From Ideonella sp. (GTDB lineage Bacteria; Pseudomonadota; Gammaproteobacteria; Burkholderiales; Burkholderiaceae_C), in the NCBI GenBank assembly GCA_015075165.1, contig JABTUY010000005.1, forward strand, positions 62,001 through 126,000: a stretch of 64,000 nt of DNA. Reading direction: 5' to 3'. Below are positions 45,895 to 54,478 of the stretch, in pieces; the first letter of the stretch is position 1; every line of letters begins with the position of its first letter. The notes beneath the pieces are model-generated. The model worked only from the letters and a program-made list of their open reading frames with translations, had not been told where the DNA came from and ran no database searches. A program made the position numbers and the translations under genes.

Positions 45895-46593
45895 CTAGAC
45901 TAGGTCGTAGTCGGGCAACAATGCCGCGCGTACCGTCGACACTTGGTTGAACATCAGAACATCGATGATCGACAGCCAGGGGACGAACGGGTCCCCGAAC
46001 TGGTCGTACTGGTGCGGCCTCGACTTCAGAAACTTCAGGTCGACGCCTCGATCGCGGAACAAGTCGCGCGAGTAGAGATCGATGCCGCCGACGGCATTGA
46101 CGTAAGTCGTCGCGCCCACCGCCCGACACATCGCAAGCACCCTGTCCGCGCTCTTCAACCCGTGGTCGCAATCGACGTCGGATGACACCCGGACTTCGGT
46201 CGCAATTCCAAGATGGTCCCTGGCCCTCAGGAGGGCATGGTGGAGGAAGCGGAACAGGTTGTGGTCCGGGTGGCGAATGGCATCCTCGACCATTGGCAAG
46301 GTCTCGCGGAACCCGGGTGCGCGTTGATACGCTCCCCGGAACTGGTTCAGGAGCTTCTCGGGGTTGAAATCGGCGGCCAGTGCGCGCTCCCGAATGTCGA
46401 GGTGATCGGCGTCTCTGAGTAGCGGCAACGAGAACACCACGTCCTTGCCCGAGCGCAGCAGCCGGTTGCGGTTGATCCAGCCCTTCTTCGTGTACTTGAT
46501 GTTGTCGTAGACGATGAACAGGTCGACCGCGGCCAGCAGTTGAAAGTACCCGATGTAAGGGAAGAAGTACGGCTGCATGATTGCCACCCTCAC
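45895..46593 (-). CDS. wbqC: WbqC family protein
   Basis: The 232-residue protein begins RVAIMQPYFFPYIGYFQLLA, the family signature, and has YDNIKYTKKGWINRNRLL and C-terminal PWLSIIDVLMFN. WbqC proteins are found in O-antigen clusters beside sugar aminotransferases. A role in acylating amino sugars, possibly with amino acids, has been suggested, but I know of no firm function. GTG 46593 is preferred as the start; an earlier in-frame start adds 8 atypical residues. Confidence 0.85.
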   Translation of the reverse strand: MRVAIMQPYFFPYIGYFQLLAAVDLFIVYDNIKYTKKGWINRNRLLRSGKDVVFSLPLLRDADHLDIRERALAADFNPEKLLNQFRGAYQRAPGFRETLPMVEDAIRHPDHNLFRFLHHALLRARDHLGIATEVRVSSDVDCDHGLKSADRVLAMCRAVGATTYVNAVGGIDLYSRDLFRDRGVDLKFLKSRPHQYDQFGDPFVPWLSIIDVLMFNQVSTVRAALLPDYDLV

Positions 46594-46633
46594 CGCGAAA
46601 CCTCCCCTAAGCTGCAAGAGTGGCCGTGCCCCT

Positions 46634-47746
46634 TCACGGGGTGGCGATGATCCTGCTGATCTCCTCGACTTCTGCTGTCGAGAGGTCGGGATAAATCGGC
46701 AGGCACAGGACCTGCTGAGCAGCCGCGGTGGCGACCGGCAGGTTGTCGCGGTGAGCCGAAGGCAGGCCGCGGTACATCGGGAACTCCGAGATCAGTGGGA
46801 AGAAGTAGCGCCGGGGGTTGATTCCGCTGTCCTTCAGCCGCTGGTTGAGCTCGTCACGGCTGAGTGGATAGTCGGGCTTCACGAGGATCGGGAAGTAGGC
46901 ATAGTTGGCCCGCTTCTCGCCTGCGTCAGGCAAGCAATGGATGCCCTTCACGCCGCCTAGCAGGGCCCTGTAGAGCCCATCGATCTCGCTGCGGCGTGCG
47001 ATCGCGCGATCGACGTGCTTGAGCTGTAGAAGCCCCAGCGCCGCGTTGAACTCGCTCATCTTCCCGTTGATGCCCGGGGCCACGACAGTCAGCTCGCCGG
47101 CGTGACCGAAGTTCTTCAGGTGGTCGATGCGGGCCTTTGTTCTGGCGTCGGGGCAAACGATCGCGCCGCCCTCGAACGTGTTGAAGACCTTCGTCGCGTG
47201 GAAGCTGAGCACCGAGAGGTCGCCGTGCCTGAGCACACTGCCGTCGTGGAGTTGCACGCCGAAGGCGTGCGCCGCGTCGTAGATGACCCTCAGGTTGTAC
47301 GTGTCGGCGATTCGCTGGATCGCGTCCAAGTCGCACGGGTGGCCATAGCAGTGGACCGGCATGATCGCCGTCGTTTGCGGCGTGATCGCGGCCTCGATCT
47401 TCGTCGGGTCCAGGTTCAGGGTTCGCGGGTCGACATCCGCGAACACGGGCTTGATGCCGTTCCACAGCAACGAGTGGGCCGTGGCCACGAAGGAATAGGG
47501 CGTCGTGATGACTTCTCCGGTCACGCGCAGCACCTGCAGCGCGGTTACCAACGCGATCGTTCCATTGCAGAACAGCGCGATGTGGTCGACCCCGAGATAG
47601 TCTCGGAGCGCAACCTCGAGTTGCTGGTGGTACGGGCCTCCGTTGGTCAGAACCCTGCGATCCCAGATGTCGCGAAGGAAGGGAACGAAGTCCTCGAGCG
47701 GTGGAAGCCCGGGTTTCGTCACGTAGATCTGATGATCGCGACTCAT
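46634..47746 (-). CDS. DegT/DnrJ/EryC1 aminotransferase, VioA-like
   Basis: The 370-residue PLP enzyme has K186 in SFHATKVFNTFEGGAI and the cofactor-site region IYDAAHAFGV. This subgroup (VioA, FdtB) aminates C4 or C3 of dTDP-4- or 3-keto-6-deoxyhexoses. With RmlA and RmlB encoded nearby, dTDP-4-amino-4,6-dideoxy-D-glucose is the most likely product. It is the first gene of the minus-strand block after the MarR-type regulator. Confidence 0.82.
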   Translation of the reverse strand: MSRDHQIYVTKPGLPPLEDFVPFLRDIWDRRVLTNGGPYHQQLEVALRDYLGVDHIALFCNGTIALVTALQVLRVTGEVITTPYSFVATAHSLLWNGIKPVFADVDPRTLNLDPTKIEAAITPQTTAIMPVHCYGHPCDLDAIQRIADTYNLRVIYDAAHAFGVQLHDGSVLRHGDLSVLSFHATKVFNTFEGGAIVCPDARTKARIDHLKNFGHAGELTVVAPGINGKMSEFNAALGLLQLKHVDRAIARRSEIDGLYRALLGGVKGIHCLPDAGEKRANYAYFPILVKPDYPLSRDELNQRLKDSGINPRRYFFPLISEFPMYRGLPSAHRDNLPVATAAAQQVLCLPIYPDLSTAEVEEISRIIATP

Positions 47747-47764
47747 GTGATTGTGACTTTGGTG

Positions 47765-48127
47765 TTAGGCCATCGGGGTGTTGCGGGCAACCTCGGCGCG
47801 AAGTTCGGCGATCGCGCGGCTGAGTGCGTCGAACTCCGCCTCCTTGCGCGCCAGGAAGGCACGCGTCAGCCGCATCTTCTCTCGCGCACCTTTTGGCGTG
47901 AGCAGATACGCATAGGCCAGCTTGTTGTCGTTGCGACGGAAGTTGCGGATCTTCACCAACCCCTTGTCGAGCAGCGCGTGCAGCACGTAGTGCGTCTTGC
48001 CGAGGCTGAGGCCGAGCGCGCGCGACAACTCGCGCTGCGACAGATCGGGCCTTTCGGCGAGCAGGCGCATCGCTTCGAGCGCGCGGGCCGTGTCTGCGTC
48101 GGCGGGAAGGGGACTGAGGTTGGTCAT
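47765..48127 (-). CDS. MarR-type EPS-associated transcriptional regulator
   Basis: The 120-residue winged-helix protein has the DNA-binding helices LSQRELSRALGLSLGKTHYV (about residues 28-47) and the wing YAYLLTPKGAREKMRLTRAF, the pattern of the EPS-associated MarR family found at polysaccharide loci. It lies at the head of the wbqC/vioA block and after rmlC. A perfect palindrome overlaps its start region, suggesting autoregulation. GTG 48142 is an alternative start, inside that palindrome. Confidence 0.85.
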   Translation of the reverse strand: MTNLSPLPADADTARALEAMRLLAERPDLSQRELSRALGLSLGKTHYVLHALLDKGLVKIRNFRRNDNKLAYAYLLTPKGAREKMRLTRAFLARKEAEFDALSRAIAELRAEVARNTPMA

Positions 48128-48136
48128 GGGCAGCGT

Positions 48137-48151
48137 GTTCACGGCGTGAAC
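48137..48151. promoter_or_regulatory. Palindromic candidate operator at the MarR-type gene
   Basis: GTTCAC-GGC-GTGAAC is a perfect 6-bp inverted repeat with a 3-bp centre, 10 bases upstream of ATG 48127. Position and symmetry fit a binding site of the dimeric regulator itself. Confidence 0.5.
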
Positions 48152-48199
48152 GCAGTGTACCCGACCGCTCGGCCTGTTCGAAGCCGGCGCAGCTGATGC

Positions 48200-48754
48200 T
48201 CAGGCGTACGAGGTCGTCTGCGCGAACAATGGCGCGCTGCGGTCACGGTCGGACAATCGCAGAGGCACCCCCGGGTCGGGCCAGGTGATCGCCAGCGTGG
48301 GGTCGTCCCAGCGTACCGCCGCTTCGGCGGTCGGCACGTAGTAGTCGGTGGTCTTGTACAGGAAGTCGGCGCTCTCGCTGAGCACCAGAAAGCCGTGCGC
48401 GAACCCGGCCGGAATCCACAGCTGCCGGTGCTCGCCGGCATCCAGCTCGGTGCCCACCCAGCGGCCGAAAGTGGGGCTGCTTTTGCGAATGTCGACCGCC
48501 ACGTCGAACACGCGGCCGCTGACCACGCGCACCAGCTTGCCCTGCGCGTGCGGCAGCAACTGGTAGTGCAGCCCGCGCAGCACACCGCGCTGCGAGCGCG
48601 AGTGGTTGTCCTGCACGAATTCGACATGCCGGCCGACCACGGCGTCGAACTCGCGCTGATTGAAGCTCTCGAAGAAGAACCCGCGCTCGTCGCCGAACAC
48701 CGCGGGCTCGAGAACCAGCACCCCTGGCAATGCGGTGGGGGTGACGCGGATCAA
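48200..48754 (-). CDS. rmlC: dTDP-4-dehydrorhamnose 3,5-epimerase
   Basis: The 184-residue cupin enzyme has [15 protein letters not shown], the catalytic His strand [20 protein letters not shown] and [15 protein letters not shown], all as in RmlC. It makes dTDP-4-keto-L-rhamnose. No ATG is available; TTG 48754, overlapping the rmlA stop (TTGA), gives the normal length and N-terminus. Confidence 0.94.
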   Translation of the reverse strand: MIRVTPTALPGVLVLEPAVFGDERGFFFESFNQREFDAVVGRHVEFVQDNHSRSQRGVLRGLHYQLLPHAQGKLVRVVSGRVFDVAVDIRKSSPTFGRWVGTELDAGEHRQLWIPAGFAHGFLVLSESADFLYKTTDYYVPTAEAAVRWDDPTLAITWPDPGVPLRLSDRDRSAPLFAQTTSYA

Positions 48755-49632
48755 TGTGTCTTCTCGGCCAGCAGCTTGAGCAGGTAGCGGCCGTAGCCGT
48801 TGCGGGCCAGCGGTGCCGCCAGCGCCTGCAGCTGTGCTGCATCGATCCAACCGTTGCGCCACGCCACTTCTTCGGGGCAAGCCACCTTGAGCGCCTGACG
48901 GCGCTCGATGGTGGCGATGAAATGGCTCGCCTCGAGGAGCGTGTCGTGCGTGCCGGTGTCGAGCCAGGCGTAGCCGCGGCCCAGGATCTCGACGGCGAGG
49001 TGACCCTCGGCGAGGTAGCGCGCGTTGACGTCGGTGATCTCGAGCTCGCCGCGTGCGCTGGGACGGATCGACGCTGCGATGTCGCACACCTGCTCGTCGT
49101 AGAAGTACAGCCCGGTGACCGCATAGGAGCTCTTCGGCGCCTTGGGCTTTTCTTCGACCGATAGCGCGCGCTGTTGTTCGTCGAACGCGACCACGCCATA
49201 GCGCTCGGGGTCGCTGACGTGGTAGGCGAACACCGTCGCGCCGCGGCCGCGGCCGTCGGCCCGACGGAGCAGCGCCTGCAGCTCGTGTCCGTGGAAGAGG
49301 TTGTCGCCCAGCACCAGCGCGCTCGGCGCGCCGCCGACGAAGCTGCGGCCGAGGATGAACGCCTGCGCCAGCCCGTCCGGGCTCGGCTGCACGCAATAGC
49401 TCAGATTCAGGCCCCACTGGCTGCCGCCACCGAGCAAGGCTTCGAAGCGCGGCGTGTCCTGCGGCGTGCTGATCAGCAGGATGTCGCGGATGCCCGCCAG
49501 CATCAGCGTGGAGAGCGGGTAGTACACCATCGGCTTGTCGTACACCGGCAGCAGCTGCTTGCTGACGGCCAGCGTGGCCGGGTGCAGCCGCGTGCCGGCG
49601 CCGCCGGCGAGGATGATGCCTTTGCGGGTCAT
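48751..49632 (-). CDS. rmlA: Glucose-1-phosphate thymidylyltransferase
   Basis: The 293-residue enzyme has the nucleotidyltransferase signature [20 protein letters not shown], the Mg site [11 protein letters not shown] and [19 protein letters not shown]. It makes dTDP-glucose, the precursor of rhamnose and of the VioA-type sugar. Normally it follows rmlD directly; here 1.7 kb of toxin-antitoxin DNA separates them. Confidence 0.96.
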   Translation of the reverse strand: MTRKGIILAGGAGTRLHPATLAVSKQLLPVYDKPMVYYPLSTLMLAGIRDILLISTPQDTPRFEALLGGGSQWGLNLSYCVQPSPDGLAQAFILGRSFVGGAPSALVLGDNLFHGHELQALLRRADGRGRGATVFAYHVSDPERYGVVAFDEQQRALSVEEKPKAPKSSYAVTGLYFYDEQVCDIAASIRPSARGELEITDVNARYLAEGHLAVEILGRGYAWLDTGTHDTLLEASHFIATIERRQALKVACPEEVAWRNGWIDAAQLQALAAPLARNGYGRYLLKLLAEKTH

Positions 49633-49636
49633 CGGT

Positions 49637-49750
49637 CTACTGCCGGTTGTCGCCGCTTAACGGGGCGAGGCGTCGACGTGGCGCAACGCCTTGGCCCGCG
49701 AGCAGCGTTCCAAGCCGGCGAGGAAGATCCTCGTCAAGCAGGATGCGCAT
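49637..49750 (-). pseudogene. Truncated DUF5615 (PIN-like) toxin, N-terminal 37 residues
   Basis: ATG 49750 lies inside the end of the DUF433 gene and starts MRILLDEDLPRRLGTLLAGQ, the diagnostic N-terminus of DUF5615 PIN-like proteins. After about 20 residues the similarity ends and a stop follows near the rmlA start. Full-length proteins are three times longer. The catalytic acidic residues further on are lost, so the toxin is dead. Confidence 0.7.
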
Positions 49751-49952
49751 CGGGAATCAGCGCCGCGCGTGCTTCTTCCAGGGCGGCGATCGCCAGCGCG
49801 CGGCTGACGGAAGGGAAATCGTCCAGAAAGACCTCGAGCGAGTCCCCGGCCTTCAAGTGATCGAAAAGTCTCTTGACTGGCACGCGCGTGCCCGCGAATA
49901 CGGGCGCTCCGCTGTGGATCTCTGGGTCCACAGTGATCAACGGCTTTCGCAT
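49734..49952 (-). CDS. DUF433 protein, antitoxin-like
   Basis: The 72-residue protein reads ITVDPEIHSGAPVFAGTRVP followed by VKRLFDHLKAGDSLEVFLDD, a typical DUF433 winged-helix protein. In many genomes DUF433 and DUF5615 genes overlap as a putative toxin-antitoxin pair, and the same overlap (17 bp) is seen here with the truncated partner. It may persist as a harmless remnant or a solitary regulator. Confidence 0.85.
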   Translation of the reverse strand: MRKPLITVDPEIHSGAPVFAGTRVPVKRLFDHLKAGDSLEVFLDDFPSVSRALAIAALEEARAALIPDAHPA

Positions 49953-50000
49953 GGCGGTGCTACGTCAGAGCAGGAGTGGTGCAGTGTATCGCGGCCCGTT

Positions 50001-50131
50001 TCAGGCGGCCGTTTCGCGCAGCATGCGCAGCACGCTCGGCCGCCGGGCTGGCAAATCGAAGACGGAAGGCGCGTTGCACTCGCGTGCAGTGCAATCGCGA
50101 GTTCTGCAGGTACCGGCCGTAGCCGCTCTTG
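50001..50131 (-). pseudogene. Debris of rmlD and rmlA 3' ends
   Basis: Bases 50001-50107 match the last 110 or so bases of rmlD (from 51360) at roughly 85% identity: both encode [13 protein letters not shown] or [13 protein letters not shown] before a TGA. A one-base indel breaks the frame. Directly upstream, 50108-50131 encodes SGYGRYL, matching NGYGRYLL near the end of rmlA. The fragment is fused to the vapC remnant and proves recombination between rml copies. Confidence 0.75.
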
Positions 50132-50222
50132 CTTCGTGATGGACGCGCTCCTTCACGGCGAGGGCGAGCCAGACGTTGACATCCGGCAGGCCGCCCGCTG
50201 CCGCGTACCTCGGTTCATTCAT
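50124..50222 (-). pseudogene. VapC (PIN domain) toxin remnant
   Basis: The start encodes GGLPDVNVWLALAVKERVHH, the N-terminal strand of VapC toxins with the first catalytic Asp. After about 33 residues the sequence runs into the rml debris. The rest of the PIN domain with the other acidic residues is gone. The start overlaps the antitoxin gene by 8 bases, the normal vapBC layout. Confidence 0.75.
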
Positions 50223-50451
50223 CGATCAACTCGAAGAGCGCGGCGTTGCTGGGGTTCTTGACGCCCATGCGCCTGCCCAACGAGATGGGCGGCAACTGGT
50301 CGCCGGCGGGTTTGCGATGTGGCGAGGCAGGCTGCGCCAAACCACGTTCGATCAACTCGACCGCCAGACGGTTCAGCGTCGACCCTTCGAGGGCAGCGCG
50401 CGCCTTGAGCTGGTGCAGCACGGACTCGGGCAAGTCGAAGGTCGTTCTCAT
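50215..50451 (-). CDS. VapB-like ribbon-helix-helix antitoxin
   Basis: The 78-residue protein begins MRTTFDLPESVLHQLKARAA and continues LEGSTLNRLAVELIERGL, a ribbon-helix-helix fold, with a C-terminal tail that would wrap the PIN toxin. Its toxin partner is truncated. An upstream in-frame start would add 22 residues without similarity to the fold and was not used. Confidence 0.8.
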   Translation of the reverse strand: MRTTFDLPESVLHQLKARAALEGSTLNRLAVELIERGLAQPASPHRKPAGDQLPPISLGRRMGVKNPSNAALFELIDE

Positions 50452-50628
50452 GGGGTGGGTGTGCACGGTAGCAAACTGATGTCTTTGCGTCTTCATGCGC
50501 CGCTCGAGGAGTGCCACGGGGCTTGTTGCGGATCTTTTGCTGGATTTCGGCCAGCAGGCACGGCGTGCACAGCACGCCGGCGTGCCGCGGCAATGCCGAT
50601 GCCAAGGGCCGCAGAGCCGCCCGACCGC
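50452..50628. other. 177-bp gap without recognised gene
   Basis: Nothing coding can be supported. On the minus strand a short frame reads LLAEIQQKIRNKPRG but no family is recognised; it may be more toxin-antitoxin debris. Confidence 0.3.
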
Positions 50629-50919
50629 TCACGCGGGCGTGACGTGCAGCCGCAGCCCCAGGGCCGCCAGCACCTTGAGCACGGTCGAAAAGCTCGGGTT
50701 GCCGGTGGGTGAGAGCGCCTTGTACAGACCTTCGCGGGTCATCCCGATCTCCCGCGCTGTCTGCGCCATGCCGCGAGCGCGTGCCACCTCGCCCAGCACC
50801 AGCGCGATGAAGCTCGGATCGTCGGCCGCCTCCTCGAGCGCGGCCTCGATGAACGCGGCGCAGTCCTCTGGAGAACGCAGCGCGTCCTGCACATCCCAGC
50901 GGGTGGTAGCGAGGCTCAT
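50629..50919 (-). CDS. HigA-like addiction module antidote protein
   Basis: The 96-residue protein has a central helix-turn-helix GMAQTAREIGMTREGLYKAL and the family end FSTVLKVLAALGLRLHV (COG3636 type). It pairs with the RelE/HigB-like toxin gene upstream and overlaps its stop by 4 bases. In this family the toxin gene comes first. It should neutralise the toxin and repress the operon. Confidence 0.87.
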   Translation of the reverse strand: MSLATTRWDVQDALRSPEDCAAFIEAALEEAADDPSFIALVLGEVARARGMAQTAREIGMTREGLYKALSPTGNPSFSTVLKVLAALGLRLHVTPA

Positions 50920-51212
50920 GACGAAAACTCCTTGGCGAGGCGGGTCGCGGTCTCGATGTCGCGCTGCTGTGTGGTCTTGTCGCCGCCGATCAGCAGCAGC
51001 ACCAGTTCGGCGCCGCGCCCCGTGAAATACACCCGGTAGCCGGGGCCGTGATCGATCTTCATCTCGACGACGCCATCGGTCAGCACGCGATGCTGGCCAG
51101 GGTTGCCATGTGCCAGGCGGAACACACGCACGTCGATGCGCGCTCTGGCCTGCCGGTCGCGCAGCGCATCGAACCACCGCGCATACAGCGCAGTCTTCCG
51201 AATCTCGACCAC
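50916..51212 (-). CDS. RelE/HigB-like toxin (addiction module killer protein)
   Basis: The 98-residue protein reads VEIRKTALYARWFDALRDRQ and then KIDHGPGYRVYFTGRGAELV, the COG3657-type RelE-fold toxin with the basic C-terminal strand. It is full length, unlike the two other toxins nearby, so this pair may be the only functional module. The GTG start lies within an inverted repeat that could be the operator. Confidence 0.87.
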   Translation of the reverse strand: MVEIRKTALYARWFDALRDRQARARIDVRVFRLAHGNPGQHRVLTDGVVEMKIDHGPGYRVYFTGRGAELVLLLIGGDKTTQQRDIETATRLAKEFSS

Positions 51213-51236
51213 GTGTCAACTGTAGTGAACACGTGG
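51209..51236. promoter_or_regulatory. Inverted repeat over the toxin-antitoxin operon start
   Basis: CCACGTGT-N12-ACACGTGG, with perfect 8-bp arms, overlaps the toxin GTG. A second palindrome, AACCATGGTT, lies at 51246-51255. Both suit autorepression by the HigA-like protein. Confidence 0.5.
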
Positions 51237-51359
51237 TTTTGTGTCAACCATGGTTAACAAGGTTTCGGCGCGCACGCACGGCCGGGCTTCGACGACGTCA
51301 CCTTGGCCGATGTCTTCATGCCGGTGGCCTCGAACACAACCGATACGGCGCGTCCCGCT

Positions 51360-52253
51360 TCAAGCGGCCGTTTCGCGCAGCATGCGCAGCACGCCCGGCT
51401 GCCAGGCCGGTAATCGAAGACCGAAGGCGCGTTGCAACCGCGTGCAGTCCAGTCGCGAGTTCAGCGGCCGCTTGGCCGCCGTGGGGTACGCCGCGGAGGG
51501 TACGGCGATGATGCGGTCTGCAGCCACTCGCACCGGCAGGCCTTGCGCGCGCGCCCACTCGATCACGGTCTGTGCGTAGCCGTGCCAGCTCGTTTCGCCC
51601 GCTGCCGCTGCGTGGTAAGTGCCGGCCAGCTCCGGTTTCGCCAGTACGCCGCGGATCGCATGCGCCGTCACGTCGGCCAGCAGGTCGGCGCCGGTGGGCG
51701 CGCCGATCTGGTCGTCGATCACGCGCAGTTCATCCCGCTCGGCCGCCAGCTTCAGCATCGTGCGCGCAAAGTTGCCGCCGCGCGCGGAGTAGACCCAGCT
51801 TGTGCGCAGAATCAGGTGGCGACAGCCGCTGGCGCGGATGTGTTCCTCGCCCTGCAGTTTCGTGCGGCCGTAGACCGACAGCGGGCCGGTCGGTGCCGTT
51901 TCGTCGCGCGGCGCGCTGCCGCTGCCGTCGAACACGTAGTCGGTGCTGTAGTGCACCAGCAGGGCGTCGCGGCGCGCTGCAGCTTCGGCCAGCACGCGCG
52001 GCGCCTCGGCGTTGAGCGTCTCGGCCAGCGCCGGCTCGCTCTCGGCCTTGTCGACCGCGGTATGCGCGGCGGCATTCACGATCACGTCGGGGGCGACCGC
52101 GCGCACGGTGTCGGCCAGTTGCTGCGGGTGCGCGAAATCGGCGGCGTGGTCGCGGCTGTCGAAGTCGAGCGCGATCAACTCGCCCAGCGGCGCCAGCGCG
52201 CGTTGCAGTTCCCAGCCCACCTGGCCATTGCAGCCGAACAGCACGATCTTCAT
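51360..52253 (-). CDS. rmlD: dTDP-4-dehydrorhamnose reductase
   Basis: The 297-residue SDR enzyme has [29 protein letters not shown] and the Tyr-Lys motif [11 protein letters not shown]. It makes dTDP-L-rhamnose in the last step of the pathway. The ATG overlaps the rmlB stop by 4 bases. A degenerate copy of its 3' end lies 1.3 kb away across the toxin-antitoxin island. Confidence 0.95.
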   Translation of the reverse strand: MKIVLFGCNGQVGWELQRALAPLGELIALDFDSRDHAADFAHPQQLADTVRAVAPDVIVNAAAHTAVDKAESEPALAETLNAEAPRVLAEAAARRDALLVHYSTDYVFDGSGSAPRDETAPTGPLSVYGRTKLQGEEHIRASGCRHLILRTSWVYSARGGNFARTMLKLAAERDELRVIDDQIGAPTGADLLADVTAHAIRGVLAKPELAGTYHAAAAGETSWHGYAQTVIEWARAQGLPVRVAADRIIAVPSAAYPTAAKRPLNSRLDCTRLQRAFGLRLPAWQPGVLRMLRETAA

Positions 52254-53311
52254 CGCGCGCCGTAGTGCTGCGCCACCCAGTCGCGGTAGGCGCCGCTTTG
52301 CACGCGGGCCACCCACTCGGCGTGCTCGAGGTACCACTGCACGGTCTTGCGGATGCCGGAGTCGAAGGTCTCCGCCGGCCGCCAGCCGAGTTCGCGCTCG
52401 ATCTTGCGCACGTCGATCGCGTAGCGGCGGTCGTGGCCGGGGCGGTCTTTGACGAAGGTGATCAACCGCGCGTGAGGCCCGGCGGGGTCGGGCCGCATCT
52501 CGTCGAGCAGCGCACAGACGGTGCGCACGATCTCGAGGTTGGTCTTCTCGTTCCAGCCGCCGATGTTGTAGGTCTCGCCGACGCGGCCCTGGTCGAGCAC
52601 GGCGCGGATGCCGCTGCAGTGGTCGCGCACGTAGAGCCAGTCGCGCACGTTCAGGCCGTCGCCGTACACCGGCAGTGCTTTGCCCGCCAGTGCGTTGACG
52701 ATCATCAGCGGGATCAGCTTCTCGGGAAAGTGGTACGGCCCGTAGTTGTTCGAGCAGTTGGTGGTCAGCACCGGCAGGCCGTAGGTGTGGTGCCAGGCGC
52801 GTACCAGGTGGTCGCTGGCGGCCTTGCTGGCCGAGTAGGGGCTGTTCGGTTCGTACGCGTGCGTCTCGGTGAACGCCGGCGCGTCGGCCGTCAGCGAACC
52901 GTAGACCTCGTCGGTGCTCACGTGCACGAAGCGGAACGCCGCGCGTTCGGCGTCGCCCAGCGTGGCCAGGTGCGCCCGCGCCGCTTCGAGCAGCGTGTAG
53001 GTGCCCGTCACGTTGGTGCGCATGAACTCGCCGGGGCCGTGGATGCTGCGGTCGACATGGCTCTCGGCGGCAAAGTGCAGCAGCGCGCGCGGCCGGTGCT
53101 GCGCGAGCAGGCCGTCGACGAGCGCGCGGTCGCAGATGTCGCCCTTGACGAACACGTGGCGCGCATCGCCGCGCAGCGAGCCGAGGTTGCCCAGGTTGCC
53201 GGCGTAGGTGAGCGCGTCGAGGTTGACCACCGGCTCGTCGTGGCGCGCGAGCCAGTCGAGCACGAAGTTGCTGCCGATGAAGCCGGCGCCGCCGGTGACG
53301 AGAACGGTCAT
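52250..53311 (-). CDS. rmlB: dTDP-glucose 4,6-dehydratase
   Basis: The 353-residue SDR enzyme has [28 protein letters not shown] and [15 protein letters not shown] with the catalytic Tyr-Lys. It makes dTDP-4-keto-6-deoxyglucose, used by RmlC and probably by the VioA-like enzyme. It is the first rml gene downstream of the Wzz-type gene. Confidence 0.97.
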   Translation of the reverse strand: MTVLVTGGAGFIGSNFVLDWLARHDEPVVNLDALTYAGNLGNLGSLRGDARHVFVKGDICDRALVDGLLAQHRPRALLHFAAESHVDRSIHGPGEFMRTNVTGTYTLLEAARAHLATLGDAERAAFRFVHVSTDEVYGSLTADAPAFTETHAYEPNSPYSASKAASDHLVRAWHHTYGLPVLTTNCSNNYGPYHFPEKLIPLMIVNALAGKALPVYGDGLNVRDWLYVRDHCSGIRAVLDQGRVGETYNIGGWNEKTNLEIVRTVCALLDEMRPDPAGPHARLITFVKDRPGHDRRYAIDVRKIERELGWRPAETFDSGIRKTVQWYLEHAEWVARVQSGAYRDWVAQHYGAR

Positions 53312-53327
53312 AGCTTCGCCTCGCGCC

Positions 53328-54473
53328 TCAGCGCGACTCGCGCGCCTGCCGCCCGCGCCGCCACGAGTCGCGCATCAGCAAACCGGCCAGCAGCACGACG
53401 GCGGTGGCCAGCGTCGTGACCACGGCGACCAACCCGCGCTTCGGTCTGCTCTTGCGCTCCGGCGGCTGCGCCACGTCGACCACCTGGATCAGCGCACCTT
53501 CGCGGCTCTCGTCGACCCGTGCCAGCTCGTACTGGCGTGCAAACAGATCGAACAGCGTCTCCTGGTACTTGAACTCGCGGTACTTGCCCACATAGTCGGG
53601 GCCGGCGTTGACGTCGCTGCTTTGCTCCAGCCGCGCCAGCTGGCCACGCAGCGCGGTCAGCATCGCCTGCTGCTGCCGCACCTCGGGCGTATCGTCGGCC
53701 AGGCTGCCGCGCATCGCCTGCAGGCGCACCTCAGCCGCGGTTACCTCAGCGCGCAGCCTTGCGTAGCCTTCGGCCGCGGCCTTCGGCTCGGCCTTGATCG
53801 CACCGGCGTCGAAGCCGCTGGCGCGCAGCGCCTCTTGCGCGGCGGTGAGCCTGCCTTTGGTTTCCTGCAACTGGTGCTCGAAGAACACGCGCCGCTGCTG
53901 CGCCTCGCTGACGGCGATCGTGCTGGTCATGCGGCGCAGTTCGCTGACGTACTGGTTGGCCATCTCGGCCGCGCGCTGCGGGCTCTTGTCGTCGACCTCC
54001 ACGGTGATCAGGCCGTCCTTCTTGCCGACCGTGATGCGCACGTTCTTCGCCAGCTCCTTGCGCGCCTCGACGCGGAACTCTTCGTCGTACTCCTGCATCA
54101 GCTTGAACTGGTCGACGATGCGGTCGGACACCGTCACGCTGTGCATCAGTGCCACGTACTGGTCGGCCGGCGTGCGCACGCCCGCTGCGGCGCCGGCCAG
54201 CCCGGCCAGCGGGCCCAGTTGCGACAGCACCGAGGCAACACCGCCTTGGTGCTGCTGCGGTGGCAGGAACGTGGTAGTCGCCGTGAACGTGGGCGGGATC
54301 ACGAAGGCAATGCCGAGCGCCACCAGCCCGGCCGCCAGCGGGCCCAAAGTCAGCAGCTTCGCATGTTGGCGCACGAGCGCCAGCACCTCGAACAGATCGA
54401 TGCCCTCGTCGGCATCGTCGTAGACCGACGGCGCCGTTTCGATGCCCGGCGGATGCGGCAGGTCGTTGCGCAT
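53328..54473 (-). CDS. Wzz-type chain-length determinant (polysaccharide co-polymerase)
   Basis: The 381-residue protein has membrane helices near residues 42-60 and 348-368. The periplasmic part between them starts [15 protein letters not shown] and is helix/coiled-coil rich (about residues 170-300). There is no C-terminal tyrosine kinase domain. It would set polymer length together with Wzy or the Wza channel. ATG 54473 was chosen over TTG 54482. Confidence 0.88.
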   Translation of the reverse strand: MRNDLPHPPGIETAPSVYDDADEGIDLFEVLALVRQHAKLLTLGPLAAGLVALGIAFVIPPTFTATTTFLPPQQHQGGVASVLSQLGPLAGLAGAAAGVRTPADQYVALMHSVTVSDRIVDQFKLMQEYDEEFRVEARKELAKNVRITVGKKDGLITVEVDDKSPQRAAEMANQYVSELRRMTSTIAVSEAQQRRVFFEHQLQETKGRLTAAQEALRASGFDAGAIKAEPKAAAEGYARLRAEVTAAEVRLQAMRGSLADDTPEVRQQQAMLTALRGQLARLEQSSDVNAGPDYVGKYREFKYQETLFDLFARQYELARVDESREGALIQVVDVAQPPERKSRPKRGLVAVVTTLATAVVLLAGLLMRDSWRRGRQARESR

Positions 54474-54478
54474 GGCCG

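Noticed and set aside
51256-51359. Plus-strand frame reading GFDDVTLADVFMPVASNTT between the toxin gene and rmlD
   Set aside because: It looks protein-like but is too short and matches no family I know. It may be debris of another gene; not strong enough to annotate.
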